Assembly: GCA_029562045.1 (NCBI GenBank)
Contig: JAKQWJ010000241.1
Span: forward strand, 1 to 9,333
Direction of reading: 5' to 3'
Source: Spirochaetota bacterium
Lineage (GTDB): Bacteria > Spirochaetota > Spirochaetia > DTKZ01
Length of the DNA stretch: 9,333 nt
Shown: positions 1 through 7,894 of the stretch, in pieces
Layout: every line of letters starts with the position of its first letter
How positions within the stretch are numbered: position 1 is the stretch's first letter
Program-made: the position numbers and the translations under genes
The notes under the pieces: model-generated
Databases searched by the model: none
The model's input: only the letters and a program-made list of their open reading frames with translations
What the model was told of the DNA's origin: nothing

Positions 1-2
1 TG

Positions 3-379
3 TCCGCGTTCCGCCGGTCCTCCGCGCTCCAGGTCCGGGACCATTTTTTCTGGAACGGTCCGAAGCATTTCACCGCCCTCCCCCCGGACCTCTCCGCCGA
101 TCTGGGAGCGTCGGACCTGGTGATATTCAAGGGGGACGCGAACTTCCGCCGCATCGTGGAGGACCGGAAATGGCCCTTCGACACGCCCCTGGAGGAGTTG
201 ACCCTCGGGTTTCCCGCGTCCTTCGCCGTTTTGAGGACCCTGAAAAGCGAGGTGGTCACGGACATTCCCCGCCCCCTGGCGGAGCGGCTCTTCCGGGAGG
301 ACCCGAACTGGCTGGTGAACGGGCGCTGGGGAGTCGTCCGGGTGGTGGAAACAGGCGGAACCAAAGGAGTGAACCTGTC

Positions 380-395
<16 letters not shown>
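3..395 (+). CDS. DUF89 / ARMT1-like protein, C-terminal part (5' end outside window)
   Basis: The reading frame is open from the first bases and ends at TGA 393-395, giving the last 130 residues of a longer protein. The fragment contains FKGDANFRR, followed by a D-R-x-W-P segment and then LRTLKSEVV. These match the conserved KGD-x-N-(Y/F)-R block and the C-terminal RTxK motif of the DUF89/ARMT1 family of metal-dependent damage-control phosphatases, which hydrolyse phosphorylated metabolites such as sugar phosphates. The stretch before it, DHFFWNGPKHFTALP, is also in family style. The ATG at 120 is internal: family homology clearly continues upstream of it, so it is not the true start. The gene overlaps the next one by 16 bases, suggesting a shared transcript. 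The substrate cannot be assigned, and the N-terminal metal-binding part is not visible. Confidence 0.85.
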
Positions 396-1834
<1,439 letters not shown>

Positions 1835-1889
1835 GGCGACGAGGGCGACGGAAACCTCCGCGTCCCTGCTCCCCGACCCAAAAGGGGGC

Positions 1890-1905
1890 TGGCACATCCG
1901 ACGCG
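1890..1905 (+). promoter_or_regulatory. Candidate sigma-54 (-24/-12) promoter
   Basis: TGGCAC at 1890-1895 is followed by GC at 1903-1904, giving exact GG-N10-GC spacing (GG 1891-1892). The -24 hexamer is perfect, but the -12 box reads ACGC and not TTGC. A start of transcription would fall near 1915, upstream of the first ATG of the sugar cluster at 1953. No better sigma-70 pair was seen in the 1835-1952 gap. GG-N10-GC is not rare in GC-rich DNA, so this is only a candidate. Confidence 0.25.
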
Positions 1906-1931
1906 GGCGGAGTAGAGTGAGGGGAGATTTT

Positions 1932-1941
1932 TTGTCGACAA
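1932..1941. promoter_or_regulatory. Perfect 10-base palindrome upstream of the cluster, possible operator
   Basis: TTGTCGACAA is perfectly self-complementary and sits between the candidate promoter and the start codon at 1953, abutting the ribosome binding site AAGGAAAGG (about 1940-1948). A repressor bound here could block transcription or translation of the cluster. No regulator gene is present in the window, and a 10-base palindrome can arise by chance. Confidence 0.2.
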
Positions 1942-1952
1942 GGAAAGGGCGG

Positions 1953-2816
1953 ATGAATTACGCGATTTGCAATGAGCTTTTCGGACCCATGGATTTTCAG
2001 CGGAGCATGGAGCTGCTGGTAAAGCACGGGTATCAGGGGGTGGAGATTGCCCCCTTTACGGTGTTCGGGGATTTTTCTCCCCTCGCGGTCTCCTCCGGCC
2101 TCAGGGTGGTCAAAAAGGCCCTGTCTGACACGGGGATACGATTCGCCGGCCTGCACTGGCTCTTCGTCAAACCCGAAGGACTGCATGTGACTTCCCCGGA
2201 CCCTGATCTGCGACGCCGGTCATGGGACCACCTGCGCCTCCTTCTGGATATCTCCGGGGAACTGGGCGGGGGAATGCTGATTTTCGGTTCCCCCAAACAG
2301 CGCTCGTCTCGGGGGACGTCCACGGCGGAGGCCCTGAACCACTATCGGGAAGGACTCGCTGAAACGGCGGATTACGCCTGGGAAAGAAAGTCCCGAGTTC
2401 TGGTGGAGTCCCTGGCCTCCCGGGACACGGACATCGTGAACACCTTGGAGGAGGCTGCCCGGATCGTTCGCTCCGTGGACAAACCGGGGCTGGGGAGCAT
2501 GTTCGATTTCCACAACACTGTGGACGAGACGGAGGCCTGGGATGTTCTACTGGATCGCCACTGGGACATGATCCATCACATCCATGTGAATGAGATGGAC
2601 GGCAGTCACCCCGGCCGGGGCCCATCCGATTTCCGGCCCGCGTTTTCCCTTCTGCACAGCCGAGGTTTCGAAGGTTGGGTTTCCCTGGAAATTTTTTCTG
2701 TTCCCGAAGACCCCGAGATAGTGCTTAGGGAAACCATGGATTTTTTCCGGAAACATGGAGAATTGACCCCGCAGGGGCGGGGAAGAGATAAATCGAGAAA
2801 AAGGAGAAACACATGA
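1953..2816 (+). CDS. Sugar phosphate isomerase/epimerase-type TIM barrel 1 (xylose isomerase-like, ketose 3-epimerase-like)
   Basis: This encodes a 287-residue protein of the AP-endonuclease-2/xylose-isomerase-like TIM-barrel superfamily (COG1082). Expected metal ligands on the barrel strands are E152 (LVESL), D185 (MFDFHN), H211 (HIHVNE) and E246 (SLEIF). A PGRG-like loop lies between the last two (SHPGRGPSDF), as in D-tagatose/D-psicose 3-epimerases. The ATG at 1953 is chosen over the in-frame GTG at 1917 because AAGGAAAGG precedes it and MNYAIC is the natural first beta strand. The last ~17 residues are strongly basic and lie over the ribosome binding site of the next gene. The stop overlaps the binding-protein start as ATGA (2813-2816), so the enzyme and the transporter are translationally coupled. 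It likely epimerises or isomerises a ketose or keto-acid sugar; the substrate is unknown. Other members of this superfamily are lyases or dehydratases. Confidence 0.88.
   Translation: MNYAICNELFGPMDFQRSMELLVKHGYQGVEIAPFTVFGDFSPLAVSSGLRVVKKALSDTGIRFAGLHWLFVKPEGLHVTSPDPDLRRRSWDHLRLLLDISGELGGGMLIFGSPKQRSSRGTSTAEALNHYREGLAETADYAWERKSRVLVESLASRDTDIVNTLEEAARIVRSVDKPGLGSMFDFHNTVDETEAWDVLLDRHWDMIHHIHVNEMDGSHPGRGPSDFRPAFSLLHSRGFEGWVSLEIFSVPEDPEIVLRETMDFFRKHGELTPQGRGRDKSRKRRNT
2763..2792 (+). promoter_or_regulatory. Weak internal sigma-70-like promoter candidate before tctC
   Basis: TTGACC (2763-2768) and GATAAA (2787-2792) are separated by 18 bases, giving 5/6 and 4/6 matches to the -35 and -10 consensus. 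Transcription would start just upstream of AAGGAG at 2801-2806. It lies inside the 3' end of the TIM-barrel 1 gene and could raise expression of the binding protein, but the evidence is weak. Confidence 0.15.
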
Positions 2817-3835
2817 GGAAAAAGATCTCAGTTAGTCTCTGTCTGGTTCTTCTCGTACTGCCGGGCCTTCTTTTTGCTGCTGGCACCAAGGAGAAGTCGT
2901 CTGTCGGCGGCTGGAAGCCGACGAAAACCATAACCTTGGTGGTCCCCTGGGGAGCCGGCGGCTCATCGGATCTGACTGCCCGAATCCTCGCGGGTGAAAT
3001 GGAAAATCGCTTGGGCGTAAAGATAGCAGTGGTGAACCAGCCAGGGGCATCAGGAGCAACGGGAACCAAAGCAGCCTTCGAAGCCCCGAAAGACGGATAC
3101 ACGTGGGTCGGGAACGCGGACATGAGCATCGCCACTTATCAGATCCTCGATCTTTTGCCGGAAATCTCCCACAGGGATTGGCAGGCCTATCTCGGGATCC
3201 TCACACCCTGCGTGATCACTGTAAACCCAGACTCACCGATCAAGGATTGGGACGGTCTCGTGCATGCCTTCAAGACCCGGGAAGTGGCCGTGGCCAGCGC
3301 GGGTATCGGAGCAGGAGGTCATGTGGCGGCGGAAACTTTCGTGAAATATATAGGCACAAAGTACAAACATGTGCCATATAAAGGCGGGAACCCCGCGGTC
3401 GTCGCCACTGTGTCCGGAGAAACCGAGGTGGTCATGCAGCTCTCCCAGGAAGTGGCGGACATGCTCCGGGCCAAAAAGCTTCGGGCTATTGCTGTAATGG
3501 ATAATAAACCTCTGATGATCACCGGTTTGGATTTGATTCCTCCGATTACAAATTATATCAAGGAATTCCCGACGGTGGCTTTCCACTTCGGGCTTTTCAT
3601 TCCCAGGGGAATTCCTCAGGAAGCGCAGGATTCGATTTCGGAAGCTTTTGCCGTTGCGGTTCAGAGCAAGGCTCTCAAGGATATGGCGGAACAGAAGGCG
3701 AGTATCGCTGTGGATATTAAAGGAAAGGAAGCGGATACTGTCATGGAAAATGCAGCATCCCTCTTCAGTTGGCTCCTCTTCGATACCCATGTTACAAAAA
3801 TTTCACCGGAAAAACTGGGAATTCCGAGGCCATAG
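2813..3835 (+). CDS. tctC: TctC/Bug-type tripartite tricarboxylate transporter substrate-binding protein
   Basis: This encodes a 340-residue periplasmic solute-binding protein. The N-terminus MRKKISVSLC plus a hydrophobic stretch is a Sec signal peptide, with likely cleavage after the Ala residues at 22-23. There is no lipobox cysteine at the cleavage site. Family hallmarks follow: VVPWGAGGSSDLTAR (43-57), NQPGASGATG (75-84), APKDGYT (91-97) and HVPYKGG (186-192), all typical of TctC/Bug proteins. It captures the substrate for the TctA/TctB membrane pair encoded next. ATG 2813 has AAGGAG seven bases upstream and overlaps the preceding TGA by four bases. Known family ligands include citrate, other carboxylates, aromatic acids and amino acids. 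The sugar-enzyme context here suggests a sugar acid or polyol-like solute, which is inference. The symbol marks the family, not a proven tricarboxylate substrate. Confidence 0.95.
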   Translation: MRKKISVSLCLVLLVLPGLLFAAGTKEKSSVGGWKPTKTITLVVPWGAGGSSDLTARILAGEMENRLGVKIAVVNQPGASGATGTKAAFEAPKDGYTWVGNADMSIATYQILDLLPEISHRDWQAYLGILTPCVITVNPDSPIKDWDGLVHAFKTREVAVASAGIGAGGHVAAETFVKYIGTKYKHVPYKGGNPAVVATVSGETEVVMQLSQEVADMLRAKKLRAIAVMDNKPLMITGLDLIPPITNYIKEFPTVAFHFGLFIPRGIPQEAQDSISEAFAVAVQSKALKDMAEQKASIAVDIKGKEADTVMENAASLFSWLLFDTHVTKISPEKLGIPRP

Positions 3836-3850
3836 TCTGTCCTGAAACGG

Positions 3851-3877
3851 GCCGGGCATACCACAAGGCAGCCCGGC
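3851..3877 (+). promoter_or_regulatory. GC-rich RNA hairpin between tctC and tctB
   Basis: GCCGGGC (3851-3857) and GCCCGGC (3871-3877) form a perfect 7-bp stem with a 13-base loop, extendable by two G-U pairs. It lies 15 bases after the tctC stop in the 73-base gap, which is the largest gap within the operon. No U-tract follows, so it is not a classic terminator. Such hairpins after binding-protein genes commonly stabilise the upstream message or partly terminate it, so that the binding protein is made in excess over the membrane subunits. Confidence 0.55.
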
Positions 3878-3908
3878 TTCACTTCTACCCCGGAGGCATT
3901 TTATCCTT

Positions 3909-4385
3909 ATGGAAGACAATAAGCTGGTTAAAGCGGATTTTGTCGTGTCCCTTTTTTTGATCACCTTCAGCATCTTCATCATTGTGCAGTCCCTGCTCAT
4001 GCCGAAATATGAAGCCTGGGGATTCTATGCAATGCCCGCAATGACTCCTTTCATCTTCGGTTTTCTTCTCCTGTTCCTCAGTCTCATTCTTCTTGGACGC
4101 AGCCTCAAGGGCGGAGGGCATCGCATTCGCATCACCCGGATTCAGATCGCTGATGCACTCCGCTCCAGCGAAGTTAAACGGTTTTCAACGTTTCTCGGAG
4201 CCATCGTTGTTTACTTCCTTCTCCTGGGGAATCTCAATTTCGTTATCGTTACAGCAGCCTTTCTTTTTTCCATGATGCTGTTTTTCAAGGGTGCGAAGTG
4301 GTGGGTCTGTTTGATAATTTCGGTCCTCACCGCCTTTATTGTCTGGTATGTGTTCAATCGAATTTTTCTCGTTCCCCTGCCATAA
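3909..4385 (+). CDS. tctB: TctB-type small membrane subunit of the tripartite tricarboxylate transporter
   Basis: This encodes a 158-residue integral membrane protein. Hydrophobic segments lie at about 11-30, 43-63, 92-126 (one or two passes around a short GNLN turn) and 130-150, with a positively charged loop (KGGGHRIRITR) after the second. Length, topology and the C-terminal end RIFLVPLP fit the TctB family (DUF1468), whose members have about four helices and end in a similar proline-containing hydrophobic tail. Its place between tctC and tctA confirms the call. ATG 3909 has GGAGG at 3892-3896, a rather long spacing of 12 bases, so initiation may be weaker than for the neighbours. TctB is required for transport together with TctA in characterised systems. 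Its exact contribution is poorly defined. Confidence 0.9.
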   Translation: MEDNKLVKADFVVSLFLITFSIFIIVQSLLMPKYEAWGFYAMPAMTPFIFGFLLLFLSLILLGRSLKGGGHRIRITRIQIADALRSSEVKRFSTFLGAIVVYFLLLGNLNFVIVTAAFLFSMMLFFKGAKWWVCLIISVLTAFIVWYVFNRIFLVPLP

Positions 4386-4407
4386 GCGGGTGGGAAGGAA
4401 TTGAACT

Positions 4408-5928
4408 ATGGGTGCAGTGTATCTTTTCCAAGCTGTGATCGAACAATTCTCCATAATGAATCTTCTCTATGTGTTTGTGGCTACTCAACTTGGCATCATT
4501 ATCGGCATGCTCCCCGGTTTGACGGCAACCATGGGCATCGCTCTTCTGACGACCCTTACCTTTCGCTGGGACGCGGGCAACGCCATTGTGACACTCATCT
4601 CCATTTATGTTGGAGCAATATATGGGGGCTCCCGAAGTGCAGTGCTGCTCAATATCCCGGGAACCCCAGCCAATGCCGCCACCTGTCTCGATGGATTTCC
4701 CCTGGCGCAAAGCGGACGCGGGGCGGAGGCCATTGGGCTCGCAACGACATCTTCCTTTCTGGGTTCCGTGGCGGGCCTCATAGCGTTGAGCTTTTTTACA
4801 CCTGTCTTGGGTAATCTCGCCCTGGAGTTTAAATCTTTCGAGATTTTCTGGCTTGCAATTTTCGGAGTGGCGATCTGTGGCAATCTGACCGCTGCAAAAG
4901 ACAATCTCAAGGGATGGATAAGTGGGATCCTGGGAATTATTTTTTCCTTCGTAGGTATGGAGGCTATCCAAGGTTATCCCCGACTCACTTTAGGTATTCT
5001 GAATCTTTATACAGGCTTTGATATCATCCCGGTTCTGGTGGGAACCTATGGTCTGGTGGAAATCCTCCACAACCTTTCAAAGAAAGACGTGAAAGAAGCA
5101 GTTTCCCAGATAGGAAGAGTCCTTCCAAGATTCAAGGATGTCGTCGCGAACCGGTTCAATATTCTCCGTTCCGGTCTCATCGGTGTGGTGATTGGCATCA
5201 TTCCGGGAGTGGGAGAAAATATCGCATCCTATGTTGCGTATGATTTTTCCAAACGGGCAAGCAAAACACCAGAGCAATTCGGCAAAGGTTCCGTGGAAGG
5301 ACTCATCGCCTCTGAAACAGCGAACAACGCTTGTGTCGGAGGAGCCCTTGTGCCGGTTCTCTCCCTGGCCATTCCGGGAAGCCCTCCAGCTGCTGTGCTG
5401 CTGGCCGCTCTCTGGCTTCATAACGTTCGCCCCGGTCCGCTGCTCATGATCGAGAATCCCCGATATATTTATGAGTTTTCCGCAATGTTTTTTTGGGCAA
5501 CATGCGCTATGTTCATTCTCGGTTTGACCATTGTCAAACCGCTTCTCAGAATTCTGCGTCTTCCCAACGCGATTCTCATGCCCATTGTTTTCATTTTCTG
5601 CACCATCGGAACTTTTGCGATCAACGGACGCTTCTTCGATCTTATCGTCATGATATTCTTCGGACTCCTGGCTTTCCCGATGCGCAAGCTGGGTTTTCCT
5701 GAGGCCCCTTTTGTGCTGGGAATAATATTAGGGCCCATGATCGATGAAAACCTTCGACGAGGATTCATCCTTACCAATGGAAATGTACTGTCCTTTTTTT
5801 CCTCACCAATTTCCATGATGTTGATCATAGCCGTATTTTTTACACTTTTTGCGCGTTCAAGACCGGTGAAATATGTCTTTGCTGGTGTCTCTCGAGGTTT
5901 CAAGAGTTTAGTGAGGAGAGGTTCATGA
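4408..5928 (+). CDS. tctA: TctA-type large membrane subunit of the tripartite tricarboxylate transporter
   Basis: This encodes a 506-residue polytopic inner-membrane permease with many hydrophobic helices. Conserved TctA blocks are GMLPGLTATMGIALL (from residue 33), YGGSRSAVLLNIPGTPANA (72-90) followed by TCLDGFPLAQSGRGAEA, and in the second half GIIPGVGENIASYVAYDFSK and NNACVGGALVPVLSLAIPG. The two GxxPG-containing halves reflect the internal repeat typical of the family. It would form the substrate path driven by an ion gradient. ATG 4408 has GGGAAGGAA upstream and follows tctB after 22 bases. Its TGA overlaps the start of the next TIM-barrel gene as ATGA (5925-5928). Base use is visibly AT-richer than in the last three genes: in 5461-5520 only 22 of 60 bases are G or C. 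The substrate is not readable from sequence. Confidence 0.96.
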   Translation: MGAVYLFQAVIEQFSIMNLLYVFVATQLGIIIGMLPGLTATMGIALLTTLTFRWDAGNAIVTLISIYVGAIYGGSRSAVLLNIPGTPANAATCLDGFPLAQSGRGAEAIGLATTSSFLGSVAGLIALSFFTPVLGNLALEFKSFEIFWLAIFGVAICGNLTAAKDNLKGWISGILGIIFSFVGMEAIQGYPRLTLGILNLYTGFDIIPVLVGTYGLVEILHNLSKKDVKEAVSQIGRVLPRFKDVVANRFNILRSGLIGVVIGIIPGVGENIASYVAYDFSKRASKTPEQFGKGSVEGLIASETANNACVGGALVPVLSLAIPGSPPAAVLLAALWLHNVRPGPLLMIENPRYIYEFSAMFFWATCAMFILGLTIVKPLLRILRLPNAILMPIVFIFCTIGTFAINGRFFDLIVMIFFGLLAFPMRKLGFPEAPFVLGIILGPMIDENLRRGFILTNGNVLSFFSSPISMMLIIAVFFTLFARSRPVKYVFAGVSRGFKSLVRRGS

Positions 5929-6809
5929 GAACGGGATTGTTTTCGGTAAGTTATGCTGGCCTCTGGGGTCAAGTCAAGCTTCCGCTGACAGATTTCATTG
6001 CCAAGGCTCGGGAACTGGGTTTTGATGAGGTGCTTCTAATGGCGAAACGTCCTCATCTCTCGGTGCTCGAATCCGAAAGAGAAACAATAAGCGCCGTGAA
6101 AGCCTCGCTACAGAAACATGACATCCGTTGTATAGGTTTAGCCTGCTATAACGACATTCTGCTCGATGCTCCTGCTGAGATTCCTGTGATGGAGATACAA
6201 CTTGCTTATCTGGAGTCCGCTGCGAGGATGACCGCTGAACTTGGGGGGAATCTCATCAGAGTTTTCACGGGCTATCTTGCCGGAGGTTTATCCTTTGCAG
6301 ACGCACGCCGGAGGGTGACAGATTTTCTCGGCGAAACCGGACGTCTGGCGGGGCGTTACGGGGTGAGTGTGGCCGTGCAGAACCATCACGACTTCGGGGT
6401 AGATACGTCGCTAATGTGGGAAATCATTGACGATGTAGGACTCCCGAATGTAGGAGCAGGCTACGACGCCTGGTCCCCTTTTCTTCGGGGAGAGAATCTC
6501 GCTGAAGGAGCCCGGCGCATGGCTTCGAAAACCGTTCTCACAATCGCGGCGAACTACATCCGTCTTCCCCGGTATACCTACCTGCCTGAATTGGTAAACT
6601 ATAGACGAGATCATCCGGACTTTGTTCAGGCGGTTTCCATGGAAGAAGGAGAAATCGATTATGGTCCTTTCCTCCGGGGCCTGAGAGAAGGCGGGTTCGA
6701 CGGACCTGTGGTCTACGAGATGTGCTCCCCACTGCGAGGAGGCCCGTCCCTGAAAAATCTGGACGGGAAGGCGAAATCTTTTCTTGCCTACATGAGGCGA
6801 ATCGGATAA
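5925..6809 (+). CDS. Sugar phosphate isomerase/epimerase-type TIM barrel 2 (divergent metal site)
   Basis: This encodes a 294-residue TIM-barrel protein of the xylose-isomerase-like superfamily. Recognisable parts are the N-terminal strand MRTGLFSVSY, VAVQNHHDFGVDT (149-161), VGAGYDAWS (176-184), ANYIRLPRYTYL (209-220), SMEEGEIDY and PVVYEMCSPLRGG (261-273). The end YEMCSPLRGG plus a GEGxIDY-like motif marks a subgroup I recall from sugar-degradation loci. Two of the four usual metal ligands differ: position 152 is Gln where Glu is usual, and the usual HxH/HxK strand reads AANYI. D181 and E265 are kept. The enzyme may bind metal differently or act without it. The start ATG 5925 has AGGAG at 5914-5918 and overlaps the tctA stop by four bases. 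The role is probably isomerase, epimerase or lyase on the imported compound; the substrate is unknown. Confidence 0.82.
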   Translation: MRTGLFSVSYAGLWGQVKLPLTDFIAKARELGFDEVLLMAKRPHLSVLESERETISAVKASLQKHDIRCIGLACYNDILLDAPAEIPVMEIQLAYLESAARMTAELGGNLIRVFTGYLAGGLSFADARRRVTDFLGETGRLAGRYGVSVAVQNHHDFGVDTSLMWEIIDDVGLPNVGAGYDAWSPFLRGENLAEGARRMASKTVLTIAANYIRLPRYTYLPELVNYRRDHPDFVQAVSMEEGEIDYGPFLRGLREGGFDGPVVYEMCSPLRGGPSLKNLDGKAKSFLAYMRRIG

Positions 6810-6832
6810 CACTGCGACTAGGAGAGAAAAAA

Positions 6833-7882
6833 ATGAACTTCGGAATTGTCGGTACCGGTCTCATCGCGGAATTTCACGCCCGGGCCATTGCGGATATTCC
6901 GGGCTGTCGTGTGGTGGCCTGCATGGACACCGTTCCCGAGAGGGAGGAAGCCTTCGGGAAGAAATTTTCCTGCGCCGGGTACCCGGACCTGAAGGCCTTC
7001 CTGGCCCACCCGGGGCTGGATATCGTCACCATCTGCACGCCCTCGGGGGCTCACATGGAAACCGCCGTGGCCGCCGCGGAGGCGAAAAAGCACCTCATCG
7101 TGGAGAAGCCCATCGAGATCTCCCTGGACAGGATAGACGCCATAATCCGGGCCTGCGACGCCAACAGGGTCAGCCTCTCGGGGGTCTTTATGTCCCGGTA
7201 CCACGAGTCCGCGGGAGTCTTAAAAAAGGCCGTGGAGACGGGCCGCTTCGGGAGAATCACCCTGGGAAGCGCCTACATCAAATGGTGGAGGAGCCAGGAG
7301 TACTACGACAAGGGCGGCTGGAAGGGCACGAAGAAGTTCGACGGCGGCGGAGCCCTGATGAACCAGGGCATCCATGCCATCGACCTTCTGCAGTGGTACA
7401 TGGGACCGGTGGAATCGGTGATGGCGTATGGGGCCACCCTGGGGCACCAGAGGATCGAGGTGGAGGATGTGGCGGTGGCGGCTCTCCGCTTCAAAAACGG
7501 CGCCCTGGGGGTCATCGAGGGGAGCACCGCCGCGTACCCGGGCTTTCTCAAGCGCATCGAAATCAGCGGTGTGGAAGGAAGCGTCGTCATGGAAGAGGAG
7601 AGCTTCAAGTTCTGGCAGTTCGCCAAACCCCGGCCGGAAGACGGGGAGATTCTGGAGAAGTCCTCGGCCAAGGCCAAGACGGGAGGAGGGGCATCGGACC
7701 CGGCGGCCATAGGCCATCAGGGGCACACCCTGCAGTTCACCGAAATCGTGGAATCCCTCCGGGCGGGGAAGAAGCCGCTGGTGGACGGCCGTGAGGCCCG
7801 GAAGGCGGTGGAGATCATTCTGGCGATTTATAAAAGCTTCGAGACCGGCGGGGAAGTGACGCTGCCCCTCCGGGGCGCGTGA
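6833..7882 (+). CDS. Gfo/Idh/MocA-family NAD(P)-dependent oxidoreductase
   Basis: This encodes a 349-residue cytoplasmic dehydrogenase. The N-terminal Rossmann fold has GIVGTGLIAEFHARAI (dinucleotide loop at 4-12). It is followed by CTPSGAH and then EKP at 91-93, whose Lys92 is the family's catalytic lysine. The C-terminal domain carries DGGGALMNQGIHAIDLLQW (170-188); His181 is the likely acid/base residue. An Asn stands where many members have Asp, as I recall for the WlbA-type branch. The family oxidises or reduces hydroxyl/keto groups on sugars, sugar acids, nucleotide sugars or inositols. ATG 6833 has AGGAGAG upstream, and the same frame is open upstream to 6722 inside TIM-barrel 2, which I reject. 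From this gene onward the DNA is markedly more GC-rich than the transporter genes. It is followed after 12 bases by TIM-barrel 3. Confidence 0.93.
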   Translation: MNFGIVGTGLIAEFHARAIADIPGCRVVACMDTVPEREEAFGKKFSCAGYPDLKAFLAHPGLDIVTICTPSGAHMETAVAAAEAKKHLIVEKPIEISLDRIDAIIRACDANRVSLSGVFMSRYHESAGVLKKAVETGRFGRITLGSAYIKWWRSQEYYDKGGWKGTKKFDGGGALMNQGIHAIDLLQWYMGPVESVMAYGATLGHQRIEVEDVAVAALRFKNGALGVIEGSTAAYPGFLKRIEISGVEGSVVMEEESFKFWQFAKPRPEDGEILEKSSAKAKTGGGASDPAAIGHQGHTLQFTEIVESLRAGKKPLVDGREARKAVEIILAIYKSFETGGEVTLPLRGA

Positions 7883-7894
7883 CGGGGGCCTGTC

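Noticed and set aside
170..379. In-frame upstream extension of the DUF853 gene starting at 170
   Set aside because: It lies inside the DUF89 coding frame, has an Arg/Pro/Gly-rich composition typical of a shadow frame, and the ATG at 380 has a clear ribosome site and family-like N-terminus.
1856..1912. Long-range pairing CCGCGTC / GACGCGG as a terminator of the DUF853 unit
   Set aside because: The stem is only 7 bp with a 35-base loop and no T-tract; alternative pairings compete. Not convincing as a terminator.
1917..1952. GTG start at 1917 for TIM-barrel 1
   Set aside because: The extra 12 residues precede the natural first beta strand, and the ATG at 1953 has the better-placed ribosome site.
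4354..4971. 205-residue minus-strand open frame across tctB/tctA
   Set aside because: It is antisense to conserved TctA motifs, has low-complexity polar composition and no domain signal.
6722..6832. Upstream extension of the Gfo/Idh gene to 6722
   Set aside because: It overlaps the conserved C-terminus of TIM-barrel 2; the Rossmann fold begins at MNFGIVGTG, preceded by AGGAGAG.
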